DNA of 42,534 bases from an uncultured Collinsella sp. (GCA_900549135.1 URNI01000003.1:1-42534), one strand, 5' to 3'. Positions 32,426-40,645 are shown, counted from the stretch's first letter. Translations and numbers: made by a program. Notes: generated by a model not told the origin, from the letters alone.

Positions 32426-32764
32426 GTCTTCCTCCGTTCCGGGCAACCTGCCCTCAACATCTCGCCCCTGCGGGCAAAGCCGAATGGCGACGCCGCGCGT
32501 CGTCGTCGGCTTTGCTCCCTGCAAAGCCGCACCGGAGCGAAGGCGGGTCAAGGGAGGTCCATGACGACCTCCACCAACCGGAGCGGAGCGGAGGTTTGTG
32601 CGGGGTCTCATGGGCCCCCTTGACGCGGCGTAGCGGAGGTGCCACCCGGCCGCGAAGCCGTGGCCATACGACGGCGTATGCCGTAAAACGTAAAACGCTG
32701 TTTATGCTGGCCCGGACAGCACCTGCTATCATCGCCTTTCTCGCATAGAGAGGATTGTTTCGGC
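32426..32764. other. Hairpin-rich intergenic region (339 bp), candidate oriT
   Basis: No gene seen. Inverted repeats: GCAAAGCCGA (32474-32483) with TCGGCTTTGC (32506-32515), enclosing a GACG/CGTC pair. GGAGGTC with GACCTCC (32553-32572) is a perfect hairpin. GTCAAGGG (32547-32554) with CCCTTGAC (32617-32624) are far apart and enclose the second one. Direct repeats of CGGAGC/GCGGAGG type recur at about 32533, 32579 and 32632. A divergent promoter is also here: TATCAT at about 32727-32732. An oriT is plausible but no nick site is assigned. Confidence 0.45.
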
Positions 32765-32938
32765 ATGGAAGAACGTCATGTCACGACGGGGGACGGGCCG
32801 AGCGAAGCCGCCCAGCGGCTCATGGACGGTATCGGGGTATTCTCCGAGATCGAGGATTATGGCAGCAGGATTGAAGTCCTCGCCGAGGCCATGTCGGTCG
32901 GGATCAGGATCGCGGACTACGAACTGCTCGCGGCATGA
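32765..32938 (+). CDS. Small hypothetical protein (57 residues)
   Basis: 57 residues, MEERHVTTGDGPSEAAQRLM to an end in RIADYELLAA. AGAGAGGA lies 12 nt before the ATG and a -10-like TATCAT about 35 nt upstream. Acidic and helical; no motif. Short but with a plausible promoter and ribosome binding site. It stands alone on the + strand between minus-strand genes. Confidence 0.55.
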   Translation: MEERHVTTGDGPSEAAQRLMDGIGVFSEIEDYGSRIEVLAEAMSVGIRIADYELLAA

Positions 32939-33038
32939 GGCGCGCTCCTCGCGGCGACGAGGAACCGGAGCGAGTGGACCGGAGCTTGGCTCTAGCCGAC
33001 GTCACCCTCTGCGTTCCGCATGACGACCCAACCCTCGT

Positions 33039-33437
33039 TCACCGGACGCGCGTGTCGGCAGGCGGTGCGGAAACGTCGTTCTTCGAGCGGGTGTTCTCGA
33101 ACGCCCAGACCCACCATCGCAGGCGGTCATCTGCCCCGTGAATGGGGTCCTCCCTGTGGTAGTGCTCCAGCATGAGCTGAGTGGTCCAGCCGCCGAAGCG
33201 CACCGTGTAGACCGCCGTCTGCGCGTCGTGGATGACCGCGCCGAAGGGGTCTATTCGAATGATTTGGTCGATCGTGAAGCCGCGGCCGTCCGGCCAGCAG
33301 ACACGGACAGGCACCGTCGTTCCGTCGGCGTTAGTGCGGGCGTAGACGTCTACGTACTGCTTATGGACGCGTCTGCCGGGCTTGTCGCCGTTGGCGCGAA
33401 CGGTGATGCCGCCGCCGAAGTCCTTTGTGTGGCCCAT
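33039..33437 (-). CDS. Small 'WPDGR' domain protein, copy 2
   Basis: 132 residues from the ATG at 33437, whose first base is the last base of the upstream gene's TGA, so translation is coupled. The segment YVDVYARTNADGTTVPVRVC then WPDGRGFTIDQIIRIDPF matches the small Clostridia/Coriobacteriia-type domain with the pattern V-x(n)-WxDGRxxxIDxI. The C-terminal RWWVWAFENT region matches the common end. It shares this domain with the adjacent gene (WPDGRSWKVESI). The family has no function I can name. Positions and fold suggest a small beta protein. Confidence 0.7.
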   Translation of the reverse strand: MGHTKDFGGGITVRANGDKPGRRVHKQYVDVYARTNADGTTVPVRVCWPDGRGFTIDQIIRIDPFGAVIHDAQTAVYTVRFGGWTTQLMLEHYHREDPIHGADDRLRWWVWAFENTRSKNDVSAPPADTRVR

Positions 33438-33754
33438 CACTCGGGCATCACCGCCATGCCGCAACCGCGCTCGACGAACCAGTCGCCGTGCTCCCACCAG
33501 ACCGTTTTGCGCCGCCTCGCGATGCAGACGTCGTAACGCACACAGAGGTTACCGAAGATGGCGCGACCGAACTCCTGGCGGGCGTAGATGCTCTCAACCT
33601 TCCAACTGCGGCCGTCCGGCCAGTGGATGGTGACGGGATCGGACGGGCCGTGGTCGGGGTCGTCCGCGCCGTTGGCGTCCACGGGGATGTAGATGCGTTG
33701 TGCATCGGTGGGTATACCGCAGGTTCCCGCAAGCGAGTGCTTTTTCATGATCAT
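33437..33754 (-). CDS. Small 'WPDGR' domain protein, copy 1
   Basis: 105 residues from the ATG at 33754 (MIMKKHSLAGTCGIPTDAQR); GGGGGT lies 6 nt upstream. The second in-frame ATG (33748) is an alternative; the longer ORF extends into non-coding sequence. The core DPVTIHWPDGRSWKVESIYA, then VWWEHGDWFVERGCGMAVMP, matches the domain in the neighbouring gene. The two are probably an old tandem duplication. Function unknown. Divergent from the HNH gene across a 200-bp gap. Confidence 0.7.
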   Translation of the reverse strand: MIMKKHSLAGTCGIPTDAQRIYIPVDANGADDPDHGPSDPVTIHWPDGRSWKVESIYARQEFGRAIFGNLCVRYDVCIARRRKTVWWEHGDWFVERGCGMAVMPE

Positions 33755-33956
33755 ACGCGTACCCCCGAACATCCGTTTGCATTTCACGGGCTTCATTGTC
33801 GAACGAATGTTCTTGATTGTAAAGCGAACGTGGTGTGGGGGTTCGGTGTGCGGTGTCCGGACGGAGGGGCATGGATGTATCGCGTGGAAAGCGCCCGCGA
33901 TCCGGAAGACCCGCGTCTTGGTATCATTTTGCCATCCTTGGGGAAGGAAGAATGCC

Positions 33957-34706
33957 ATGACTCAGCTCTATGAGATAGACGGGTACCACTATATAGTCGA
34001 CCTGACGCCCTATTTCGTTCTCGGCGTGCTGGCCATAGCCCTGGTCTGTGCAATCGCGGTCCTGGTTCACAGGATTCTGGCGAGCCCCTTTAGGTATCCC
34101 TACTACGTGGCCCGCTTCGATGTGTCTGGCAGGCGCAACGTGAGAATCGAGGACTACATCGACCGTCACCTGGTGGACCCGGCCGGTTGGGACGCCATCG
34201 TCGCCCATAGGGCATACATCCAGAACTGGAAGCACGAACAAGAAGAGTATCTGAAAACCTGCCGGCTCCGCAGCCGGCGCGAGCGTCAGTTCGCCGAGGC
34301 GGTCGACGATGACAGGGCCTTTAGGTTCATCACCTGCCGCGACCAGACGAGGTACAAGCAGGCCAACTACGTGAAGACGTCCTACAAGGTGTCGATGGAT
34401 GATTCCGAGCTTGACGTGAACTGGGAGTGGATCGTCGAGCGCCGCATCCGCCTCGCCGCCATCAACGACGAGGCGACGCTCAGGGACTATCACGCCAAGA
34501 ACCAGCGAAGGCTGATGACGAAGCAGCTGCGCGAGCAGATCGCCCGCCGGGACAACTACACCTGCCAGATATGCGGGAAATACATGCCGGACGGCGTGGG
34601 CCTGCACGTCGACCATATCGTGCCGGTCGCGAAGGGCGGCAAGACCGTTCCATCCAACCTGCAGGTGCTCTGCTCGAAATGCAACGGGCGGAAGGGCGCG
34701 CGGTAG
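33957..34706 (+). CDS. Membrane-anchored HNH endonuclease-domain protein
   Basis: 249 residues from the ATG at 33957, with GGGGAAGGAAG upstream. A single membrane helix lies at about residues 17-38 (YFVLGVLAIALVCAIAVLVH), followed by a charged cytoplasmic part of about 160 residues. The C-terminal 55 residues are an HNH domain with zinc ligands: CQICGKYMPDGVGLHVDHIV, then PVAKGG and SNLQVLCSKCNGRKG. The DH of VDHIV and the N of SNLQ are the catalytic residues. An HNH nuclease tethered to the membrane is unusual for restriction, and suggests attack on incoming DNA or a membrane-linked response. It lies beside a restriction operon. Confidence 0.85.
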   Translation: MTQLYEIDGYHYIVDLTPYFVLGVLAIALVCAIAVLVHRILASPFRYPYYVARFDVSGRRNVRIEDYIDRHLVDPAGWDAIVAHRAYIQNWKHEQEEYLKTCRLRSRRERQFAEAVDDDRAFRFITCRDQTRYKQANYVKTSYKVSMDDSELDVNWEWIVERRIRLAAINDEATLRDYHAKNQRRLMTKQLREQIARRDNYTCQICGKYMPDGVGLHVDHIVPVAKGGKTVPSNLQVLCSKCNGRKGAR

Positions 34707-34726
34707 CGGCGCGTTGCAGACACGCG

Positions 34727-35665
34727 CTATTCGTCGAAGAAATCGGTGTCAACGGCCTTGATCTCGTAGACCTGTCTCGTGCTCACGCCGACGCCGTAGT
34801 CGATCATGAGGCCGGCGAGCGCGGGGCCGTCGACGAGCACGACCGTCTGCCCCAGGAGGCCCTCAGCATATTTGCGGGCATCCTTGGAGAAGCGAGCCGT
34901 GGTGATGAAAAGGCCCTTCGATACGCCCTTTCCGGAAAGCGCCCCGACGAATGCCTGAACCTCCGGCCGTCCGACCGTCCTTTGCGGATCCCACCGCTTA
35001 GCCTGGTAGCAGATGGTTCCAAATCCGAGTCGGTCCTCACGGACGACGCCGTCTATCCCCTCGTCACCACTCTTTTTGGTGACGTCGGCACGGGAGTCCA
35101 GGCTCTCGCCGTAACCCATCGCCACGAGCAGCTTTCCGACCAGGTGCTCGAAGAAATACGGATCTTTTCCCATGATGATCGAAATGAGGTCGTCGGCGAG
35201 CGCGTCGCGAATCTCGCCGTAGGCAGACTCCATCGCCTCCTGAGGGGACTCCTGGTCCTCCAGCGTCGAAACGCCCTCGGGCTCTGAAGCGTTTTTGGCC
35301 TTGCTTGCGGCCTGATAGCCGTCTTTCCACTTCTTGAATGCCGTGCAGTTCTCATAGAGACCCTTGGCTGTAATGGGTCCGGGATAATCAGAGAGGTACG
35401 TCCTGCCGGCATCGGTGATACGGTAGGTTCCCTTCTTCTCGCCGTATTCCAGAAGCTTAGCCTTCTCCAAATCGGTGATACCCCAGTACACGCGGTTGTA
35501 GAGTCTCGACTGGCCGCTCTTGAGACGCTCGGCCCGTTCGTCATCGGTCATGTCGAATTCGATCGCCACGGCATCCTGGAGGTCGGTGCCTGCCAGATAT
35601 CCATCGACATGCGCCAGCGCTTCAAGGATGGGCCGCATGGTCTCATGCCATTTGGGCATCGTCAT
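34727..35665 (-). CDS. Mrr-like restriction endonuclease
   Basis: 312 residues. The ATG at 35665 has AAGGGG 9 nt upstream; a GTG 3 nt earlier and an ATG at 35656 are alternatives. The N-terminal about 90 residues are a winged-helix domain (Mrr_N; WGITDLEKAKLLEYGEKKGT and RITDAGRTYLSD). The C-terminal nuclease shows the PD-(D/E)XK pattern: GDEGIDGVV (about residue 203) and CYQAKRW (about 217). Mrr enzymes cut modified DNA in known cases. The gene overlaps the EcsC-family gene by about 23 nt and lies in the same minus-strand unit as a MmeI-like methyltransferase. Confidence 0.9.
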   Translation of the reverse strand: MTMPKWHETMRPILEALAHVDGYLAGTDLQDAVAIEFDMTDDERAERLKSGQSRLYNRVYWGITDLEKAKLLEYGEKKGTYRITDAGRTYLSDYPGPITAKGLYENCTAFKKWKDGYQAASKAKNASEPEGVSTLEDQESPQEAMESAYGEIRDALADDLISIIMGKDPYFFEHLVGKLLVAMGYGESLDSRADVTKKSGDEGIDGVVREDRLGFGTICYQAKRWDPQRTVGRPEVQAFVGALSGKGVSKGLFITTARFSKDARKYAEGLLGQTVVLVDGPALAGLMIDYGVGVSTRQVYEIKAVDTDFFDE

Positions 35666-36581
35666 CACTCGTCATCCCCTTCATTTCGGCAAAATCAGTA
35701 AAAGAATCAACCGCCGCTGCGGTCAAGGGACCTGTCGCCTGCGGCAATGACCTGAGCTCCCCTGCAAGTCTCCTCGACCCGCCCTTGAGGCTGACGAACG
35801 TGAGGCCTCCCGAGATGAACCCGCCGACGACCGGAACGACTTTGCTCACCGCGTCGCCGAAACTGCTTTTGGTGATCTTGACGCCGATCCCGGCAAGGAC
35901 CTTTTTGATAATCGGGTAGTAACTTGTCTGCATAAGCGCCTTGTTGGCGACCTTCTTGGCCACATTGGCCTGAACCGTTTTGGAAAACGCCGTCAAGGCG
36001 GAGTTGGCACCGCTCACGCCGGCCATCACGGCCAGGAGAAGGGCGAAGGCCGCCAAGGTCTCATCGTCCATCTCGTCGCAATCGTCGATAAATGACTGCC
36101 AGCCGTAGAGATACGCCAGCTTCTGCATGATTCGAAAGGCGTGGACATAGTACTGCGTCACGTCCGCCGGGATCGTTCCGAGCATCGCGAGCCCGCCGGG
36201 CAATCCCGCGGAGAACGAAAGGACGGTCGATTTCTTCGTCTCGAAATCAATGACGTCCCTCGCGATGGAGTCGACAAGGTCAGAATCCATCCCGGCGGCG
36301 GCTGGGCTCGTTGAAATCGCGAGCTCTACCTGCTCGTCCGCAACGCCCCGCTTACGAAACTCTGAGCGGAGGAAATGGTCGCGCTCGATTGCCACGCCTT
36401 TCAGCCTCATAACCTTCTTGAGGAAGGCGATGGCATATCTTTGGGCTTCCTCCTCCTGTCGATCGGCCTCGGCCCTTAGATCTCCAATGCTCCCCTTCAC
36501 GGAATCGGGTTCGGATGGTATCGTCTCCCCCTTCGGCTTTATGACGTTCCCCTTCACGCTACTCACCGACCTTCTCGGCAT
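35643..36581 (-). CDS. EcsC-family protein
   Basis: About 312 residues from the ATG at 36581; GTG codons at 36566 and 36557 are alternative starts, since no good site precedes the ATG. The C-terminal two thirds match the EcsC domain: SFSAGLPGGLAMLGTIPADV, TQYYVHAFRIMQKLAYLYGW, then a Gly-rich hydrophobic end (VVPVVGGFISGGLTFVSLKG). Helical hairpins with amphipathic or membrane-associated segments are expected. The N-terminal part is charged. It overlaps the MmeI-like gene by 23 nt and the Mrr-like gene by about 23 nt, so all three are co-translated. Role in the set is unknown. Confidence 0.85.
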   Translation of the reverse strand: MPRRSVSSVKGNVIKPKGETIPSEPDSVKGSIGDLRAEADRQEEEAQRYAIAFLKKVMRLKGVAIERDHFLRSEFRKRGVADEQVELAISTSPAAAGMDSDLVDSIARDVIDFETKKSTVLSFSAGLPGGLAMLGTIPADVTQYYVHAFRIMQKLAYLYGWQSFIDDCDEMDDETLAAFALLLAVMAGVSGANSALTAFSKTVQANVAKKVANKALMQTSYYPIIKKVLAGIGVKITKSSFGDAVSKVVPVVGGFISGGLTFVSLKGGSRRLAGELRSLPQATGPLTAAAVDSFTDFAEMKGMTSDDDAQMA

Positions 36582-39336
36582 AAAGCTTGAATAGATGCGA
36601 AACAACCCTCTCTTCATCTCCGCCAAAATCAACGCCATAGGCAGATTCGACAGCAGCATCGAGCCGTGTATGAGCCTTCATGAGATCGGAGAAGAAGAGG
36701 GCTTTATCGGGGCTATACATGTCGGCAAGAGTTGCCCCGCGTTGAGCGTTTCTCGCCTCAAGCACATCCCTAGCACACTGGCGTATCTCATCCTTCTGAC
36801 TCGCAGATGGAGAAGGCCAGACAAAATTGTTATAGACGATAGTGTTCGAGTATTGATAATCGCTCTTTAAGCGTCCAGCAACCTGCCTCATCCATGCGTT
36901 GTGAAACTGACTTGAGATGATTCCAAAATCATACAAATCCGCCTCTTCGACAAAAAAGAGCTTGTTTCCAGGAATAGTGCCGTTGGTTATGAATCCGACC
37001 GGAATGTATTTCCTCCGTCCGGAAGACACCTGTGGAACGGCCAGGAATGCGCCATCGGCAGGCGCTTTAACCTCATCGAACTCCCACGGGGCACAGGCTC
37101 TCTTTTGCGTGCCAGAACGCGGAGAAGCCAACCTTAGTTTGCGGATTTCATCGAACCGATCCCTTATTTCTTTGGGAAGTTTGGATAGCTCGGCTCCCGA
37201 TAGTCCAGCAAACCACAAGCAATACCTGTTAATGCCCTTGATAAACTCAGATCCCATTGAAAATGGCCTAATGTACTGTTCGAGAGCAGGATATGAAGTC
37301 AGTAAACGATGTGCCTCAGCCTCATCGAGGGTTAAAAATCCCCAATCACCAGCGCCGCCACCTCGCGACATCTTCGGAACAGAGCAGAGGGGCTGCCTTC
37401 GCTTTTCGACAAAGACGTCCGGAGCATTCGAGAGGTAGCCGTTGATGTTGTCCGCTTTTGTTGCACCCGTTGAGCTAAACAGTAGAGGTTGCATATCGGG
37501 ACTTTTAGAAAATCCGACAATGACAACATGGACATTCGCTTTATCAGATGCTTGGGAATCCCAAACGAACGTTTTATAGGCGAAATCGATATGAACGCCA
37601 TTGTCGAACAGGGGCTTCCACAGGGGCTCAACCTGCTGTCCCTGACAGATAGAGTTAGTTGAAACGAATGCACATCGAACACGATGCCCATCCATATATT
37701 CAGCCGCTTTCTTATGCCAGCATGCAACATAGTCGAGCAAACCAGCGGATTTGCCAAAAATCGCCTTCCTATCTTCCTTTTGAGCGTCTTCAAGGCGCGA
37801 ACTGCCTATAAAAGGAGGATTTCCGAGCACATAATCGACCTCATCCGCTGATACGACGTCATTCCAGTCGATACGAAGGGCATTCGCGTTAACGATGCCC
37901 TCATAGTCCGTGAGCGGAAGTTCCTGGTAGACGCGCTGCGTCACTTTTGCGGTGTCAGCGTCCGCCTGCTTCTCGGCGATCCAGAGAGCCGTGCGGGCAA
38001 CGCAGCAAGCGAAATCCTCCAGCTCAATACCATGGAAGTTCTTTAGGTTGACCAGCACGTCGCGATCGCCGGAATCCTCAAAGCTGAATGACGTCTGCTC
38101 ACCCTGGAGCTCGAAGAGGATGCGGTTCTCCAGCTGCCTCAGGCACAGGTAGCTCTCCGTCAGGAAGTTGCCTGACCCGGCAGCCGGGTCGAGGATAGAG
38201 ACGCTACCGATTTTTTCATGCAGGTCCCTGAGCGCACGGGTCCTCGCACCGCCCGCGACGGGCTTAGCACGGGCCTCCTCGAACTCAGCCTTAAGGCCGT
38301 CGAGGAAGAGCGGGTCTATGACCTTGTGGATGTTTTCGGGGCTCGTGAAATGCTGGCCGTTTGCGCGGCGGTGGTCGTGGGACAGAGCGCCCTCGAAGAT
38401 GGAGCCGAAAACCGTGGGGCTCACGCCCGACCAATCAAACTCCTGGCACCCCTCGACGACGAGCGTATGGCGGAAGTTCTCGGACAGGGGCGGAATCTCC
38501 GTCTTCTCCCGGAAGAGGCCGCCGTTCATGTAGGGCAGTTTCTTCAGCCAGGGCTCGGCATACTTATCGCGTTCCTCGTCCTTGGTGTCGAGCCAAACGA
38601 AAAGGTCCTTGAGGCCGCGCCTGAGATCGCCTGCCGAGAAGTGGGCGACGTAGTCGCGGAAAGCGTTGGGGGCCACGAGTCCCGAGTCCTCGCAGAACAT
38701 GAGGAACATGAGACGCGTCATGAGCACGGAGAGCGCATGGTGATTCTCGGGCGTGTCGGGATCATCAAACGCCTCGGCAACCTGATCATGGAGTTTCGAC
38801 ATGATCTTGCCGGCCTCGACGGAAACGGCGCGGGAGATCGTGGCCGGGGCCTCCGCCCCGCCCTTGAGGAACTGAATGGCCGCGAGGTTCTTGGGGAGCT
38901 CGGCGAGCGGCAACCTGAAGAGAGGCTCCCGGCATAGCGAGTCCCGCTCGCGGTCGAAGACCCAAAACTCGGCAAAATTGCAAGCGATGATGTAGCGCGG
39001 CTGTTGGGAGAGGGGCATGCCCTGAGCGTAGGCGTTGCCCTGCTTCGCGGGCGTCACCTTGCGGCCCTGGCGCGTCTCCTCCTTGGCGAGATCGATTCCC
39101 AGCGACTTTTGCTCGACAAGGGTTTTGGCCGACGGTATGAAGACGTCGATATACCCATCGTGCGTGCTCGCATCGGTGGAAACGGGCTTCTCGAACTCAA
39201 GTCTCGAGACCGCATCCTCAACACCCAGGACATTCTGATAGAAGTCGATCCAGAACCGTTGCGTGTCCTGGTTCTCATTTCCCTTGTTCGCCCACCTGCT
39301 TGCAAAAGCTTCTGCATCGGCTTTCTTTCCTGGCAT
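36559..39336 (-). CDS. MmeI-like type IIL restriction-modification enzyme
   Basis: 925 residues from the ATG at 39336, with GAGG 6 nt upstream; an upstream GTG is less likely. The N-terminal part carries a PD-(D/E)XK nuclease motif (HDGYIDVFIPSAKTLVEQKS; Asp, then E-x-K about 11 residues later), as in MmeI. The middle holds the methyltransferase motifs I (ILDPAAGSGNFL) and IV (LGNPPFIGS), the latter of the N6-adenine type. The C-terminal third is the expected target-recognition region. Length (MmeI is about 919 residues) fits. One chain that both methylates and cuts does not need separate R and S subunits. It overlaps the EcsC gene. Confidence 0.9.
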   Translation of the reverse strand: MPGKKADAEAFASRWANKGNENQDTQRFWIDFYQNVLGVEDAVSRLEFEKPVSTDASTHDGYIDVFIPSAKTLVEQKSLGIDLAKEETRQGRKVTPAKQGNAYAQGMPLSQQPRYIIACNFAEFWVFDRERDSLCREPLFRLPLAELPKNLAAIQFLKGGAEAPATISRAVSVEAGKIMSKLHDQVAEAFDDPDTPENHHALSVLMTRLMFLMFCEDSGLVAPNAFRDYVAHFSAGDLRRGLKDLFVWLDTKDEERDKYAEPWLKKLPYMNGGLFREKTEIPPLSENFRHTLVVEGCQEFDWSGVSPTVFGSIFEGALSHDHRRANGQHFTSPENIHKVIDPLFLDGLKAEFEEARAKPVAGGARTRALRDLHEKIGSVSILDPAAGSGNFLTESYLCLRQLENRILFELQGEQTSFSFEDSGDRDVLVNLKNFHGIELEDFACCVARTALWIAEKQADADTAKVTQRVYQELPLTDYEGIVNANALRIDWNDVVSADEVDYVLGNPPFIGSSRLEDAQKEDRKAIFGKSAGLLDYVACWHKKAAEYMDGHRVRCAFVSTNSICQGQQVEPLWKPLFDNGVHIDFAYKTFVWDSQASDKANVHVVIVGFSKSPDMQPLLFSSTGATKADNINGYLSNAPDVFVEKRRQPLCSVPKMSRGGGAGDWGFLTLDEAEAHRLLTSYPALEQYIRPFSMGSEFIKGINRYCLWFAGLSGAELSKLPKEIRDRFDEIRKLRLASPRSGTQKRACAPWEFDEVKAPADGAFLAVPQVSSGRRKYIPVGFITNGTIPGNKLFFVEEADLYDFGIISSQFHNAWMRQVAGRLKSDYQYSNTIVYNNFVWPSPSASQKDEIRQCARDVLEARNAQRGATLADMYSPDKALFFSDLMKAHTRLDAAVESAYGVDFGGDEERVVSHLFKLYAEKVGE

Positions 39337-39493
39337 ACGGACCCTCACTTGATAGCCTTTTCCACTGAGAAAGATTCTACGGGTTCTTCACTTCTATTTA
39401 GCTGGTTTTAGTTTTATTGGCATCTGTTTTGCCTTGGCGGTCGTTGCAATCTGCTCATATTCCGCTCAGGAGTCCTCGCTGCATTGTCAAGAT

Positions 39494-39531
39494 AAAAGAA
39501 AACAGCTCAGAGGAACAATACCTCTGAGCTG
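39494..39531 (-). terminator. Terminator of tRNA-fMet carried by element B
   Basis: On the minus strand CAGCTCAGAGG-tattgtt-CCTCTGAGCTG (39503-39531), an 11-bp perfect stem, is followed by TTTTCTTTT. It lies 10 bp past the tRNA 3' end. The hairpin at 22202-22238 is nearly the same. Confidence 0.88.
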
Positions 39532-39539
39532 CTAAAAGT

Positions 39540-39586
39540 CTTGGTCGCGGGGGCAGGATTTGAACCTACGACCTCCGGGTTATGAG
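39540..39586. repeat. Attachment site, right end of element B (within tRNA-fMet)
   Basis: The 47-bp sequence from the CCA end to the anticodon of the complete tRNA-fMet gene; identical copies lie at 17128 and 22248. Confidence 0.92.
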
Positions 39587-39618
39587 CCCGGCGAGCTACC
39601 AGACTGCTCCACCCCGCA
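39542..39618 (-). tRNA. Initiator tRNA-fMet (CAT)
   Basis: 77 nt with encoded CCA. Anticodon CAT lies in a stem with three consecutive G-C pairs (CCGGG-CTCATAA-CCCGG). The D-stem has A11-U24, and bases 1 and 72 are U and G, not a Watson-Crick pair. These are initiator features. T-loop TTCAAAT and acceptor GCGGGG/CCCCGC fit. The gene is intact; the two elements to its left are inserted at its 3' end, and its terminator is now the one carried by element B. Confidence 0.95.
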
Positions 39619-39772
39619 ATGTCTGGGCGCCTCATGTGCGCAAGAAAGAATATTACGCGGGAGTTCGGTAAACGGCAAGGAAAATCTCGTAGAGCATAAT
39701 TCCTTCATATTTAAACCCCTCAGCCCCTATCACCGTAAACGAATCGCAGCCGAGCGCCGTCGACGGCACGTA

Positions 39773-39778
39773 TACAAT
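39773..39778 (+). promoter_or_regulatory. -10 element for coaX
   Basis: TACAAT within CGTATACAATGGTG, about 37 nt before the coaX ATG. A GGGAG ribosome binding site lies at about 39805. No clear -35. Confidence 0.5.
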
Positions 39779-39814
39779 GGTGCGCGTCCTTTTATGCCGA
39801 CACCGGGAGTAGAC

Positions 39815-40588
39815 ATGCTGCTCGCTATCGATATGGGAAACACGCAGACGGCCATGGGCCTGTTTGACGGAGACGAGCTGGTGCAGTCGTGGCGTATGCC
39901 CACCGACCGCTCCTATACCGCCGACGAGATCCACGTGCGCCTGATGGGTTTCTTTAAGATGTACGGCCTTTCGCTCGATGCGGTCGACGCGATCGCCTTT
40001 GCGGGCGTGGTGCCGCAGCTCTCGCGCGAGTGGCACGCCGTGGCCGACCGCATTGCCGCGGACGCCATCGTCATCGGGCCGCAGACGGCCGCCGTAACCA
40101 AGCTGCGGGCGGCGCGCCCCCAGGCCGTTGGTGCCGACCGCATCGCCAACGCCGTCGCTGCCGAGACCTTCTATGGCGCGCCGGCGATCGTGGTGGACTT
40201 TGGCACCGCGACCAATATCGACGTCATCGATGGGGACGGTTATTACATTGGCGGAGCGATCGCGCCGGGCATTCGCATCTCCATGGACGCGCTTGCCGCC
40301 CGTGCCGCCAAGCTCGCCAGCGTGCCGCTCGAGGCGCCCGAGCACGCCATCGGCCGCGATACCGAGGAGTGCATCAAGGTCGGCGCCGTAACGGGCGCCG
40401 CCGCCATGGCTGAGGGCCTGGTCGCGCGCATGAAGCGCGAGCTGGGCCGCGAGGATGCCACCGTTATCGCCACGGGCGGTCTCGCCAGCATCGTCGCCGA
40501 TTCGACCGATACCTTCGACGTGGTCGACGGACAGCTCACCATCAAGGGTATCTGCGAAATCTACCGCCGCATGCAGGAGCTGGGATAG
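39815..40588 (+). CDS. coaX: Type III pantothenate kinase
   Basis: 257 residues from the ATG at 39815 (GGGAG upstream); the longer ORF runs through the tRNA region and is not real. It phosphorylates pantothenate in the first step of coenzyme A synthesis. N-terminal ATP-binding signature LLAIDMGNTQTAMGLFDGDE, the segment GADRIANAVAAE, catalytic VVDFGTATNIDVIDGDGYYI and GGAIAPGIRISMDALAARAA are all as in CoaX. ATGGLAS near the C-terminus completes the ASKHA fold. Length is standard. It faces the biotin-ligase-like gene on the other strand; the two families are often neighbours in Actinobacteria and Firmicutes. Confidence 0.95.
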   Translation: MLLAIDMGNTQTAMGLFDGDELVQSWRMPTDRSYTADEIHVRLMGFFKMYGLSLDAVDAIAFAGVVPQLSREWHAVADRIAADAIVIGPQTAAVTKLRAARPQAVGADRIANAVAAETFYGAPAIVVDFGTATNIDVIDGDGYYIGGAIAPGIRISMDALAARAAKLASVPLEAPEHAIGRDTEECIKVGAVTGAAAMAEGLVARMKRELGREDATVIATGGLASIVADSTDTFDVVDGQLTIKGICEIYRRMQELG

Positions 40589-40645
40589 GACAGGGGCTTA
40601 AGTCGAGCACGCCCGATGCCACAGTCCCCGCAAATGCTCGCCAAG

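Noticed and set aside
22251..39540. Self-transmissible conjugative element
   Set aside because: A relaxase, MobC and a coupling protein are present, but no VirB4, VirB6 or other channel genes; mobilizable is the safer call.
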